This document shows positions 53,933-64,000 of a DNA stretch of 64,000 nucleotides, piece after piece (position 1 is the stretch's first letter; each line of letters begins with the position of its first letter). The position numbers and the translations under genes were made by a program. The notes beneath the pieces were generated by a model. The model was not told the origin of the DNA. It searched no databases and was given only the letters and a program-made list of their open reading frames with translations. Origin of the DNA: Simmondsia chinensis (Eukaryota > Streptophyta > Magnoliopsida > Caryophyllales > Simmondsiaceae); the NCBI GenBank assembly GCA_018398585.1, contig JAGTTD010000001.1:24001438-24065437 (forward strand), read 5' to 3'.

Positions 53933-55268
53933 TGTTTGCACCCTAATTTTAAAGGGGCTAAGACAACGCCATTTTGGATAAGGTGCCACGTAGTAAGCAC
54001 GTGAGGTCCTTCTCGAGGGAAGTCAAGCCTTCAAGTACTAAGATGATGGCATCTTGACCCAGCATCTTGAAGGATTATTACCCTCGATAAGGGTATTAAC
54101 CACTCCAGGCTCGAGATGGTTGGGGGAAGGGAGCTCGAGCTCGAGGGGTTGCCAAGAAGGCTGCAAGACAATCGGTTTCTAGACTCGAGATAGTTGCTTG
54201 CAGTACAATCTTTGTTACCTGGGCACTAAGCTTAATCCATGAGGATTTAGGTCTCCAGAAGGGGCTTCTGTTAAGATACCAGACGTGGGAACCAAGGATT
54301 TCCCTCCAATACTCAATTCAGGACACGTTCATTGAGGATTTACATAAGCGAAGAAGCTTAGTGGCCAAACGGAGGTGAAGTTGCCGCAGAAATAGGAGCA
54401 GCTATTATTTTCCATTTTCTATAAATAAAGGACTCCATGTCAGTCTAAAGTACTACACACATTCAATACAAAACTTCTTCAAGTTTTCTTTTATAGCACA
54501 CTTGTGCTCTTTTCTTAGGAGTATGCCAACTTAGTGTAGCCTAGCGTAGCATGAACTTTGCTATACTTACTGCTTTAGTAATGCAGTTTCTTGGGCTTCA
54601 AGTATAACTTCAAGTTTTAATCTATTCCCACAAATCCACAAGTTAAGATTTTAGGCTTTAGTTAAAGGCTTCAATCGCCAAGGCTTGACCCTTGATTGCG
54701 CTGGTCCTAACACTATTGTCACTGCTTGATTAATTAGGTGACCTTAGGTTCACGCCATTGATTAGGGCTTTGATAGCCACGGCTTGACCTTGATTGCATT
54801 GGTTCTAATTTAGTGACCTGAATATGCTTTGGTTACACCTCAATCTCGTCAGACTTTAACTCATTCGAGTTATTATAAGTCAAGGGCGCCAAGCTTAACA
54901 ACTCGGGCTTGTAAGTGGACTACTGAGCTCTTGGGTTTGTCTCCACCCCAGTTTGCGACTTTTAAGTGCATGAGGAAAGGTGCCTATGGGTCCTGCTCTA
55001 TCACTATAGCTGGCACTTGAGTTAGGTCCATGTCCTTTTATTTTCTATCGACACATCTATAAAAAATTCACAAATATACTTAACAAAAGTCTTCTTAATT
55101 GAAGCATAAGCAGAACACACGTTATAACTGAAGTCAGATACACCAACATATCATAACCTTTTCTTTGAAAACGGTGAGAGGTTGAGGTCAAAGACGTGTG
55201 GTTCATAATTAGGCTCACTCCCTAGTGTGGTGACTTTCTTTTGCACATTTGTTTTATTTAAAATTTCA
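53933..55268 (+). repeat. E12 Tat LTR
   Basis: 1336 bp, TGTTTGCACCC to AAATTTCA, matching E7 copy A (34878-36226). TATAAATAAAGG at 54420. It is followed by a PBS-like site, so in orientation it is a 5' LTR; a possible left TSD would be GCCAT (53928-53932), partner not visible. Confidence 0.8.
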
Positions 55269-55280
55269 TGGCGACCACAT
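55269..55280 (+). other. E12 primer-binding site
   Basis: TGGCGACCACAT. The TGGCGAC start is that of Tat/Ogre primer sites, which pair with an Arg-type tRNA; the rest is degraded. E7 copies A and B show similar remains. Confidence 0.6.
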
Positions 55281-55641
55281 CACACTTAACAACAAAAAAA
55301 AATAAAAAATAAAACCAACACGGCGAGAGGCTAGAAATGAAATTTCATCATCTTTAGCCCATCCTGGATTACCTAAACGTAGTTTTAGACTGCTCACAAA
55401 TGGTCAAACCAGAAGGTCCAGTGCTCTCGAGCATGAGGAGCCAAAGGGCTTAGCCCTGATTCGATCCCTGCTTGAGCATCTTCTTGAATAGAGCCTATAA
55501 CACCAAGGGATGAACCGAGTGGCACCAAGGGATGAACCGAGTCATAGCCTTTGCAGTGAGAGTAGTGGTGATGATGACATCTTGAAGGATAAACGATTAG
55601 ATATAGATAGCTATTCTCGCGAGAGTTTCATGGCTTTGCTT
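55281..55641 (+). other. E12 leader remnant, no gene
   Basis: An A-rich start, then non-coding DNA. A 22-bp tandem pair at about 55510-55553 repeats CACCAAGGGATGAACCGAGT. Cut by the insertion of E13 at 55642. Confidence 0.55.
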
Positions 55642-57120
55642 TGATGTGTGCTTCTACATCTATCAAAATTTAATATTAAACCCTATCATCTAAACACATC
55701 TAAATTGAAGTATAGGACGAGAGGGTGTCGAGCCACAAGGAGTAAAAGTGCTTGAATTTAATCTATAACCTAATTTGATTTGAAGAAAATTATGGGATTT
55801 TGTGTTCCTTAATCTAAAGAAACGAAAATTAAACTTTCTACTTTTAAAGAAGAAAAGTATATTAAATTGGTGCGTTAACTCTTAAATTGGGATTATCGAT
55901 TGTCACACGGGTAGAAGTTTTGGCCACAAGCTTCAACCTACTAAGATGATGTTACTGGTATTGCATATTAACCCTATCTAACTAAATCATAAGGAAAATA
56001 GGCTTTACCTAACATATTGTTAATTATCACCTATTGACTCTATCTAACTCGAGCATAGGGCAGAGAGGCTTTAATTAACAATTCGGTGAAGAATATTGCT
56101 TGATTAATTAATCCTAAGGCTACAAGCACAAAAAATTATTTTATAAATATCAACATCAACGATTAAGGTTACAAACTCCATAGTCATCCCAACTAAATAA
56201 ATGATAAAAACATAATACTTCGAAGTACTTTTCTCAAAATCAAGTAATTTATGTAACAAACAAATTAACCAAAAATTAAAAGTAACAAGAAAGTAAAAAG
56301 ACTAAGACTTCATCTAACCCCAAAGGGCAAGTTAGCTCTCTAACAATGATGAACCGGTGAAGGAGGATATGAATGAACTCATGTCAGTCGTCACGCTAAT
56401 TTCACTCTCTTCCAAATTAACGAAAAAGAAAGCTAAAATAAATTGAAAGTAAGAGAAATTGAGAAGGGGTTGATGAGGTGCAAAGTACCCAAAAACAAAA
56501 AACAGAGATCTTCTTCTCGAAAATAGAGACCTCCCCGAAACAGCGAATTCTATCCTCCTTCCAATCAATTTAAACGTTTCTTCAGATGCTTCTATTGAAC
56601 TCTATGCGCGCTGGGATGTACGCTAGTGTGGAAGGTGAGCTTGTTGGTGTTGGAGGTGGGCCGGGAACGGGCTTGGGTCGGCTGACGGTAGTTGGTGGTT
56701 GAGCCGAGCTTAAGTTGACGATGGGCTAGACCTGGTGTAGAGACAATGGGCCGTGGAGGAGCTAGTGGACAGGGCTTATGCGAGGGCTAGACTACCTGGT
56801 GTGAGTTTGAATCCATGAGGGTAGCGAGAGTTGATGGGCTGGACAAACGTGACGCGAACTTGCGCATGAGTTGAGGCTGGGCTTCGCTTCGAGCTTGTTT
56901 TTGACTCATAGATCTTGTTCCAATCTTCGATTTACTTGATTGAATTGCCTATGCATCAATTTTTGTCTTGTTTGCACCAAAATTTGACAACTTAAAAAAC
57001 TTTAATCTTCGAACCTATAAAACATAAAAATTGCCAAAGTTAGGATATATTGATAATTAAATGAGTGCAAAATAGCTAAAATAGTAGTTAAAAGATGCGT
57101 AAATATGACACATGTCAACA
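55642..57120 (-). repeat. E13 3' LTR (left)
   Basis: 1479 bp on the plus strand, TGATGTGTGCTTC to ATGTCAACA. It aligns to 61587-62800; the right copy has a ~45-bp extra segment near 61820-61865. It contains a GC-richer part (56600-56890). Confidence 0.85.
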
Positions 57121-58414
57121 ACCCCACACCTGACCTTTGCTAGTCCTCGAGCAAAGCATAGTATTGGCATAACGATTCAAGTGATGAACTACCCCAATCT
57201 TCACCAGGTCTTCCAATATCAATGCGTACATTACAATCTAAGACAAGATTCAGTCATCTAGAGCATTCTCCAATTCCATGAATTCAGATGATTAAACTTC
57301 AAAACTCATTAGAGAATTTCATCAATCATGTATCAACTAATAGAAACTACTCAAGCAATTTAGGCATGCAAGTGAAAGTGAATGAGGTGTCATGCCATGG
57401 AATTTCCTCAAATTCTCGCATTCAACCAAATATACCAAGGTTTTGTACACCATCATTATTGAATCACCTAAATACATGATCGTATATTAAGAATTCCAAG
57501 TGACATATGAGTGACCACTTTACAACATTTTGACCTCAATATAGCATAAAAAAAAAATTTAACTTAATCATGAATGCACATTACAGTTACCGCAACATTA
57601 CAATTGACATCAAGTACCACAACATCAACAAGTATTTTACACAACATCAAATATTGCTTCCAACCAAATATACCAAGGTTTTCTTTTGCTTTTTTTTCTT
57701 TGGAAGAAACGTCTTTTTCCCTTTTGTTTCCTCTTTCTTTGCTATCCAATTGTTGGATTTCTGCATAAAAAGTACCACAACATTACAATTGACATTTATC
57801 AACAAGTATTTTACACACCATCAAGAGGCAAAAATTAGGATAAGCCAATAGGGTAAGTTTGCAAAACTCAAGACATTTAGGATTGTTTACTCAAAATTTT
57901 CAGATTTCCCACAACACGAAAGCTCTATGCACGGTGAATATGTGAGCGGCATGAGTAGAACCCATTAATATCAACAATGATTGATAATACTCACTAACAA
58001 GTATGGAGTAGAATTATTTAATTTCATGGAATCAAGAGAACAAAATGGACAATCAATCCCACCATCATCATAACATATACATCAGTCAAGGAAAAACCTG
58101 GCTAAATGGTTATAATGCACGCTCAAAAATCACAAATTTGTTAAAAATTTAACAAAAAATGAGCACATGCAAATGAGCCTCACCCCCACACCTAAACCAT
58201 GCATTGTCCTCAATGCGACAACATAAAGCATTAAAGCACAAGGAAGGGGTGAGATGGAGCGATACAACCTGACAAGGCAATGATCATGAATGGGCATGAA
58301 TGAATATGTATGACTCCTCTAACAGGGGACAAGAACAAGAAAAAGAAAAAAAAGAAACAAGCCTCCAAACAACTAATTAGTCCAAAAGCAAAACTAAAAA
58401 CAAGAAATAACAAA
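57121..58414 (-). other. E13 PPT and 3' non-coding region
   Basis: On the minus strand the PPT GTGTGGGGT lies at 57129-57121, preceded by CTCGAGGACTAGCAAAGG. Further in are GGTGTGGGGGTGAGGCTC (58190-58170) and ATTGAGGACAATGCATGG. Repeats of CAACATTACAATTGACAT (57591, 57779) and of ACCAAATATACCAAGGTTTT (57424, 57664) show local duplications. No ORF. Confidence 0.7.
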
Positions 58415-58462
58415 TTTAGGCTACCTCCTAGTAGCGCTAAGTTTTACGCCTTCAGCTAGGCT
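58415..58462 (-). other. Conserved Athila 3' block in E13
   Basis: Minus strand: CTGAAGGCGTAAAACTTAGC, then GCTACTAGGAGGTAGCC. Counterpart of 18406-18453 in E4. Confidence 0.7.
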
Positions 58463-58549
58463 TAATGGGTCCACCGAAGTTCAAGTAATGACATTAACCA
58501 AAGAAGCCACTTCAATGAGCTCACCTAAGACAACATCTACAGCAAAATC

Positions 58550-59126
58550 AAAAGTGTCACACATGATTTCAGGAGGGAGAGAGTAGTCGGGTGGATGCCA
58601 AATGGGGGCAGCAACAAGCATAGATTAAAGCTTTTGAAAAGCTTCCAACCAATACTCATCGAACTCCACTTACATGTCCTTAAATAGCAAACTGGTCAAT
58701 GGTTGGCTAACTTCCCATGGTCCTTAAGGAATCCCCTATAGAAACTCGCATGACCTAGAAAGGTTCTAACTTGCTTCACATTTGAGGGAGGGGGCGAGTC
58801 ATCATTCAAATCTATCTTAGCCTTATCAACCTCAATACCCTCTTTAGACAACCTATGACCTAGTACAATTCCCTCTTTAGCTATAAAGTGATTCTTCTCA
58901 CAACCCAAAACTTCTTTCATGTCTGTGTTCAACCTTCGTTGCATCTCTCTAGAAGGTTTTGCATTCTCATCAAGGGGTCACTAACTAGGGTAGAGGGGAG
59001 TGTTTGGTCCACCAAATCATCAATAACATCCACACATAAACACTCTTGACTTATCCACTCTAGTGAATAACGATGAAGCCTAAAAATATTTAACCCAATA
59101 GTCATGTTTGCAAAACTAACATCCAT
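58550..59126 (-). pseudogene. E13 RT/RNase H remnants
   Basis: Only the end of RT is left: LLERCNEG (58970-58940), then MKEVLGCEKNHFIAKEGIVL, GHRLSKEGIEVDKAKIDLND and VKQVRTFLGHASFYRGFLKD, the RT thumb. An RNase H start with a LEAFQKL-like and APIWHPPDYSLP-type sequence follows at 58650-58570, where the frame ends. The palm with the catalytic YxDD box is absent, so a deletion lies between CVDVIDDLVDQ (about 59030) and the LERC segment. Confidence 0.82.
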
Positions 59127-59851
59127 TACCCGAATCTACAGTTAATAGTAGCATTGGATTTCACAAAGAAAGGCCGGCCTAGGATGACAAGGATATGATT
59201 TTTCGAATGACTACAAGGTTCCATATCAAGCAAAAGAAAATCAGTAGGAAACAAAGCTTTGTCTACCTTCGCTACTACATTAGTAAACTCACCATTGGGG
59301 ACTCTAGTCGATCTATGCTAACTGCAAGGTCACCGTGGTGAGTTGCAACTCTCATAGGCCTAACTACTAATAAACTGAGTAAAAAATAATGTTGACACTT
59401 GCTCCTAAGTCCAATAAGCCTTATCAATCGGGTAGTCATCAAATGAAAAGGAGATGGTGGGGACACTAGGGTCTTTGTACTTAATCGGAGTGTCACACTT
59501 CAGAATGGAGCTCACTTGCTCGGCTAAAAGCACTTTCTTAGGTAGATGTGCTCTAGATTGCCTCTTTTGGTTCAGTAGGTCCTTAATGAACTTCGCATAG
59601 GCTGGGATTTGTTTGATAGCATCAAGAAGAGGAATGTTTATCTTTACTTGCCCAAATGCCTCCAAAATTTCTTCCCACTTCTTGTCCTTCCCATTTGGAA
59701 GTGGTGCAACTAAAGCCTGGGGGAAGGGTACTCCAGGTTCATATAAGGAAGGAATATCAGAGGCTTCAAGAGTGGGAGAAGGGTGCGTGACCTCATCACT
59801 CTCATTGTCCCTTTCGTTGCTCTTCTCCCTCACAACTCTTGGGTACTTCAC
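59127..59851 (-). pseudogene. E13 gag C-terminus and protease
   Basis: PLPNGKDKKWEEILEAFGQV, KINIPLLDAIKQIPAYAKFI, then KKVLLAEQVSSILKCDTPIK (59680-59470) form the linker seen in all Athila elements (compare E4 at 11992). The protease follows: NGEFTNVVAKVDKALFPTDF and ILVILGRPFF (59300-59170). The DSGA-type catalytic box is lost in a frameshifted stretch near 59340. Confidence 0.83.
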
Positions 59852-59918
59852 TCTCAGTGCTCACCCCACTGCCAACTTCCTTCCCATTTCTCAACACTGT
59901 AATGGATTTTGCTTGCTC

Positions 59919-61247
59919 TTAATGGGGAGGATAGTTGTCTTGCCTCATACAGTTCCTGGGGTTCTCGATGGCTTGGCTAGGGATTCTTCCCTCCTCTCTC
60001 CAAATCAAAGCATTAGCTAGCTGACCTATTTGGGTTTCTAGCTTTGATATCAATTGTGTATGGGAGTGGAGGAGTTGGGAATTAGCTTCTAAACCTTTTA
60101 GCGCACTGAAAACCTTCTCTTCAAAATCCGAATTAGAGCTCAAATTAGAAGGTTGAAAATAGTTAGAAGCATACCCTTGCGATTAAAAGTCGAGAGGTCC
60201 TGACATACAAGGCTGTTGAGGTCGTGGATTCGGTTATTGTTGCATGAATTGTCCTTCTCCTCCTTGCCCCCAGGAGAAGTTTGGTTGGTTTCTCCACCCC
60301 GGATTATATGTGTTCGAGTATGGATCGTTCCTTCAGAATCCTTGGGCTACATTAACCTGTTCCTGTGAAATGCTCAACAAAGGGTGAAGTAGAGGGGCAC
60401 TCAAATGTAGAATAAGAGACACTAGAACATGAAGAACAAGCACTACGCATTAGACACATTGGGCATAGTAGATAAAGTCAATGTCATCTTAAATAAGGAA
60501 GTAAGCTGCTCCACAGAAGAGGCAAGAGAGTCTACTTTCTTATCTAAGATGGGGGTGTGAGCAATTTCTTGTACTCCTCTGTTTAACCTAACAGCATTTA
60601 AACATGCATGTGTGGCAAATTGTTGTGAGTTCTCATTCAAATGTTCAAAAAGTTCCCGTGCCTCATCCTCATTCTTCCTAAGGAATTGATCGCCATAAGA
60701 GGCATCAACAGTTTGTTGACCCTTCTCATTCAACCCATATTAAAAGTTATGGACGACTCACGATTTAGGGATAGCTTGATGTGGACAAGCTCTCAGTAGT
60801 TCCCTAAACCTATCCCAACTCTCATGAAACTCCTCACTCAGAAGTTAGGCAAAGGTGTTAATGTCTCTCTTAGCAGTGTTAGTCTTACTAATGGGATAGA
60901 ATTTCTTAAGAAATTCTTGTCATATTTGAGTCCAAGTACCAATCATTTCACTAGGTAAGGTGCCTAACCAATACTTAGCCTTATCCTTCAAAGAGAAAGG
61001 AAAAAGGCGAAGTAGGATGCCGTCATCACTAATATTAGGGATCCTGAAGATTGGGAAAACCTCCATGAAACTGTCCAAATGACTATACGGGATCTCATTA
61101 CCTAAGCCATGGAATGAAGGAAGCATTTGTATGGTAATACGGCTTAAGCTCAAACTGATGGACTATAGGTGGCAACTTAATTCACGGAGGTGAGGTGTAA
61201 GTGGTGGGAATAAAGTACTCCATAAGTGCACATGGTTGTTCATCCAT
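59919..61247 (-). pseudogene. E13 Athila gag
   Basis: The start ATG at 61247 gives MDEQPCALMEYFIPTTY; IKLPPIVHQFELKP follows after one stop. The capsid core is at 61110-60920: PYSHLDSFMEVFPIFRIPN, ILLRLFPFSLKDKAKYWLGT and LPSEMIGTW. 60733-60443 has FLRKNEDEARELFEHLNENS and VDSLASSVEQLTSLF, the coiled-coil-like part after the capsid. 60143-59919 ends in LETQIGQLANALIWREEGRI and PSQAIENPRN. Frameshifts near 60900 and 60300 break it. Pairs with the protease downstream. Confidence 0.87.
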
Positions 61248-61561
61248 TGCAAAGCAAAGACGAAAAAAATCACAAAAAAAAAATTATAAAACTAGAAAAA
61301 CACGAAAAACTAAAACGCAAACTAAATTAAAACACAAATAAGAATCTAGCCCTAAATAAAATCACAAAAACAATAATTTGAAGTAAAATCCTAAATCCTA
61401 AGCTAACAATCAATGAAATTCGCGACGCAAAATAAATAAATTAAATTAAAATTAAAATCCTATATTAAAAATAAAAAGTAATAGGCTAAAAAAATACAAA
61501 GTAAACTAACCAATTAAAAATCAAAGAAAATCACAAAAAAAAAACCCACGAACATTGCCTA

Positions 61562-61584
61562 GTCCCCGGCAACGGTGCCAAAAT
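61562..61584 (-). other. E13 primer-binding site
   Basis: Minus strand TTTTGGCACCGTTGCCGGGG, the standard Athila/Tat site, essentially undamaged, three bases from the LTR. Confidence 0.88.
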
Positions 61585-61586
61585 CT

Positions 61587-62809
61587 TGATGTGTGTTTCT
61601 ATGTCTATCAAAATTTAATATTAAACCCTATCATCTAAACACATCTAAATTGAAATAAAGGACGAGTTGGCGTGGAACCACGGGAACTAAGAGTGCGTGA
61701 ATTTATTCTATAACCTAATTTTATTTGACAAAACTTATGGGATTTTGTGTTGCTTAATCTAAAGAAACGAAAAGTAAACTAAGTATTCTACTTCTAAAGG
61801 GGGAACATATATTAAATTGGAACCTAGGGTTTCAAATCCATTATTAGCCAATTATTCTTACGTTAACTCTTAAATTGGGATTGTGAATTGCCACACAAGT
61901 AGAGGTTAGGCTATGAGCTTTAACCTACTAAGGTGATATTGTTAGTATCGTGTATCGACCTTATCTAACTAAAGCATACGAAAAATAGGATTTAGCTAAC
62001 GTATTGTTAATTATCATGTATTGACTCTATCTAACTAAAGCATAGGAAAGATAGGCTTTTATTAATAATTTGATGAATACTATTGCTTGATTAATTAATC
62101 CTAAGGCTACAAGCACAAAAAATAAATTTATAAATATCAATATCAACGATTAAGGTTACAAACTCAATAATCATCTCAATTGAATAAACGATAAAAACAT
62201 AATACTTTAAAATATTAATCTCAAAATAATTCAATTCATGTAATAAACAAATTAACCCAAAATTAAAAGTAATACAGAAGTAAAAAGGCTAAGACTTCAT
62301 CTAACTCCAAAGAGTAAGTTAGCTCTCCATCAATGATGAATTGAAGAAGGAGGAGATGAATGAACTCATGTTTATTTTCACGTTAAATTCACTCTCTTCC
62401 AAATTAACGAAAAAGAAACTAAAATAAATAGAAAGAGAAAGAAATTGAGAAGGGGTTGATGCGGTGCAACAGTACCCAAAAACCAAAAATAGAGATCTTC
62501 TTCTCCAAAGTGGAGACCTCCCCAAAACCGCGAATTCTCTCCTCCTTCTAATCAATTTAAGTGTTTCCTAAGATGCTTCTGCTGAACCCTACGGGTGCTG
62601 GGCTGTACGCTAGTGTGAGCGGTGAGTTTGTTTATGTCGGAGGTGGGCCGGGAATGGGCCTAGGGTGGCTGACGGTAGCTCGTGGTTGGGTTGAGCTTAA
62701 GTTGACGTTGGGCTGGACCTGGTGTAGAGACGATGGGCTGTGCATGAGCTGGTGGACAGGGCCTGTGCGTGGGCTGGACTAGACTTGGTGTGAGTCTGAA
62801 TCGATATCG
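61587..62809 (-). repeat. E13 5' LTR (right), interrupted by E14
   Basis: Matches 55642 onward up to TGTGAGTCTGAATC (about 62802); the remaining ~308 bp of the left copy (56812-57120) are not present before E14 starts at 62810 and would lie beyond the window if E14 is a simple insertion. Confidence 0.82.
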
Positions 62810-63111
62810 TGATGCAATCCAAAAATATATAGGTTAAGTGAGGGATAATTTAGATATTAAATAAATAGGTTTAATTCTTAATTATAATTACACCCTTTCT
62901 TAACTCTGTATATATAGAGAGTTTGGATTAGAAGAGAGATAGGTTGAAAGAATTTGAAATGTGCTCTCTCTCTCCTCTCTCTCTCTCTAGGTCTCCCCCT
63001 TTTCTATCTCTTTAGTCTATTTCTGCCCCTTCCTCCTCTTATACTATGTAAATCTTCCTATTTTCTATTAACACAAGTCTTATTCTATAAGATTCATTCT
63101 AGATCGTAACA
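62810..63111 (+). repeat. E14 5' LTR
   Basis: TGATGCAATCCAAAAATATA to GATCGTAACA. The first 57 bp match 63944-64000. It has a TATA box at 62909 and a CT microsatellite at about 62962-62992. Confidence 0.87.
62909..62917 (+). promoter_or_regulatory. E14 LTR TATA box
   Basis: TATATATAG about 100 bp into the LTR, followed 45-60 bp later by CT repeats typical of plant 5' leaders. Confidence 0.6.
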
Positions 63112-63124
63112 TCGGTATCACAGC
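63112..63124 (+). other. E14 primer-binding site
   Basis: TCGGTATCACAGC, two mismatches to the initiator-Met site; adjoins the LTR. Confidence 0.72.
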
Positions 63125-63146
63125 AAGACATTCCTCGGCATCAACA

Positions 63147-63676
63147 ATGGATTTCACACTAAATCAAGTGGTTGTGGAGTTGTTGGATATGCAAAAGAAG
63201 TGTGAAAAAATTGTAAAAAGGTTTGATGAATTTCAAGTTGTTATCAAGAGTGGTGAGAAGAGTGGAGATCTATGTGCAAAAGCACCCAAAATACCTCTAT
63301 CATCTTCGATACATCCCCTGCCGTCACCGAAACCGCCGGAGCACCAAAACCCTCGCCTGAGAACAAGATCGAAGTACCGGAGGTCCTCCCTGAGGCCGAA
63401 ATCGAAGCAGAGGTCTTCGATCTAAGTCCGAAACTACAAGTGCTAGTATTGGAAGAGGAAGACGGCGTTCTCGTCGTCGCTAAGGTGCCAAAACCTCTAA
63501 ACCGGAGCCGGAGCCCGGGCACCGAAGAGAAGAAAGAGAAAAACAAGGAGGAGGCCAGTGGTGTGGAGAAGGAAGACGATTGGGTGGTGAGGGAGCCGGA
63601 GAAACCGAGGCAACAACCGCCGGTCATCGCCAAGGAATCGCCACCGCACGCCTTCGAGGAGCCGCGCCGCCACTAG
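63147..63676 (+). CDS. E14 ORF: short N-terminal frame and acidic/proline-rich frame
   Basis: Two overlapping frames. 63147-63425 begins MDFTLNQVVVELLDMQKKCE and has a short amphipathic, coiled-coil-like start (KIVKRFDEFQVVIKSGE). 63272-63676, in the +2 frame relative to it, is rich in Glu, Pro and Lys (PENKIEVPEVLPEAEIEAEV, EEKKEKNKEEASGVEKEDDW). The second is probably the natural continuation of the first after a frameshift near 63270. I do not recognise a domain; a divergent Gag N-terminus of a chromovirus-like element is possible. Base composition changes to GC- and CpG-rich from about 63290. No zinc knuckle or protease. Confidence 0.5.
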
Positions 63677-63928
63677 CTGGGGCAGGCTGGGGTTTCGGGC
63701 GGGGCAGTGCACAGGAAGAAGGAGAAGCAGTGGGGGTTGGGTATTGTTTTTGACATTAATTACAATTTTACCCCCACATTTTACATAAATATTTTAAAGA
63801 AAAAATTTGTTAAAATTTTTGATAATTTAAAAAAATTTACAGGGTTAAAATTTGTAATTTTAGTATTTGACCCTAGAGGGTTAACAATTTGGGTATCAAT
63901 ACCTTGATCCTTGAGGACAAGGATCTTT

Positions 63929-63940
63929 AAAAGGGGAAGG
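63929..63940 (+). other. E14 polypurine tract
   Basis: AAAAGGGGAAGG just before the 3' LTR, preceded by CTTGAGGACAAGG as in E5 and E6. Confidence 0.78.
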
Positions 63941-63943
63941 TAT

Positions 63944-64000
63944 TAATACAATCCAAAAATATATAGGTTAAGTGAGGGATAATTTTGATATTAAATAAAT
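63944..64000 (+). repeat. E14 3' LTR, first 57 bp
   Basis: TAATACAATCCAAAAATATATAGG, matching 62810 onward with a few substitutions; cut by the window end. Confidence 0.85.

Larger units (their letters stand above)
55642..62809 (-). mobile_element. E13: Athila-type Ty3/gypsy element, RT-deleted
   Basis: Minus-strand element with 3' LTR 55642-57120, PPT, 3' non-coding region, broken gag-pol, intact-looking PBS and 5' LTR 61587-62809 cut by E14. Most of RT, nearly all RNase H and all of integrase are missing. It shares the conserved Athila 3' block with E4 but its LTR sequence is different, so it is another family of the same lineage. Confidence 0.88.
62810..64000 (+). mobile_element. E14: small non-autonomous LTR element (partial)
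   Basis: 302-bp LTR, Met-type PBS, about 0.8 kb internal region with a gag-like or unknown ORF, PPT and the start of the 3' LTR at 63944, cut by the window end. Expected full length is about 1.4 kb. No pol. Inserted in the 5' LTR of E13. Confidence 0.85.

Noticed and set aside
57564..57851. Short frames on both strands with an F-rich or K-rich composition
   Set aside because: Low-complexity AT-rich DNA in the E13 3' non-coding region with local duplications; no domain or conservation.
62962..63000. CT repeat as a regulatory GAGA-type site
   Set aside because: Plain microsatellite in an LTR; there is nothing to show a binding function.
63244..63633. 129-residue minus-strand Ser-rich frame in E14
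   Set aside because: Antisense of the acidic/proline-rich frame; GC-rich composition makes long frames on both strands. The plus frame is preferred because it agrees with LTR orientation.

Overview
This is nuclear DNA of a flowering plant, almost certainly a transposon-rich heterochromatic stretch. I found no host gene, tRNA, rRNA, CRISPR array or prokaryotic feature. Almost everything that can be recognised is a transposable element, mostly LTR retrotransposons nested in one another and decayed by stop codons, frameshifts and internal deletions. The evidence is paired LTRs ending TG...CA, 5-bp target-site duplications (TSDs), primer-binding sites (PBS) complementary to plant initiator-Met or Asp/Arg-type tRNAs, and translated gag, protease (PR), reverse transcriptase (RT), RNase H (RH) and integrase (IN) motifs. 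The species cannot be named from the sequence.

Layout (E-numbers are used throughout). E1, 1-~3850 (-): Ty3/gypsy chromovirus cut by the window edge. 3851-4998: unresolved DNA with a 32-G run, ending in a hAT-type terminus. E2, 5264-~6220 (-): 5'-truncated RTE LINE. E3, ~6230-8443 (-): very diverged copia-family LTR. E4, 8596-~23612 (+): Athila-type gypsy element holding two later insertions, E5 (12813-18330, +, chromovirus, TSD CATCC) and E6 (19627-23207, -, deleted chromovirus, TSD TTAGG). E7, ~23612-37706 (+): 3' half of a Tat-lineage gypsy element with a second RNase H, an integrase split by E8 (25461-30395, non-autonomous copia-family element, TSD GCATG) and by a 182-bp LINE-like fragment (10-bp TSD), an antisense gene region (31310-34590, -) that looks like a plant mobile domain (PMD) protein, and a chain of LTR copies. 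E9, ~37740-39228 (-): LTR fragment of the copia family. E10, 39229-~53060 (-): chromovirus split by E11 (42226-51648, +), a Ty1/copia element with 2.27-kb LTRs; its 3' LTR carries a solo chromovirus LTR (49213-49823, TSD TCATG). E12, ~53070-55641 (+): Tat gag fragment and a Tat LTR with PBS and leader. E13, 55642-62809 (-): second Athila-type element with most of RT deleted. E14, 62810 to the window end (+): small non-autonomous LTR element with a GC/CpG-rich reading frame.

The elements form a few families. E1, E5, E6, E10 and the solo LTR are related chromoviruses with a Met-tRNA PBS. E3, E8, E9 and E11 share one copia LTR family. E4 and E13 are Athila-type. E7 and E12 are Tat. None looks capable of autonomous movement: E4, E6, E8, E13 and E14 lack pol domains, and the others carry many disabling changes.

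The most interesting content is the antisense PMD-like gene inside the Tat element, with its own TATA box 150 bp upstream of the start; the strong bias of stop codons in E5 toward former glutamine codons; the chained LTR-PBS-LTR structure of the Tat 3' end; and the tandem-repeat leaders shared by the autonomous and non-autonomous copia elements.
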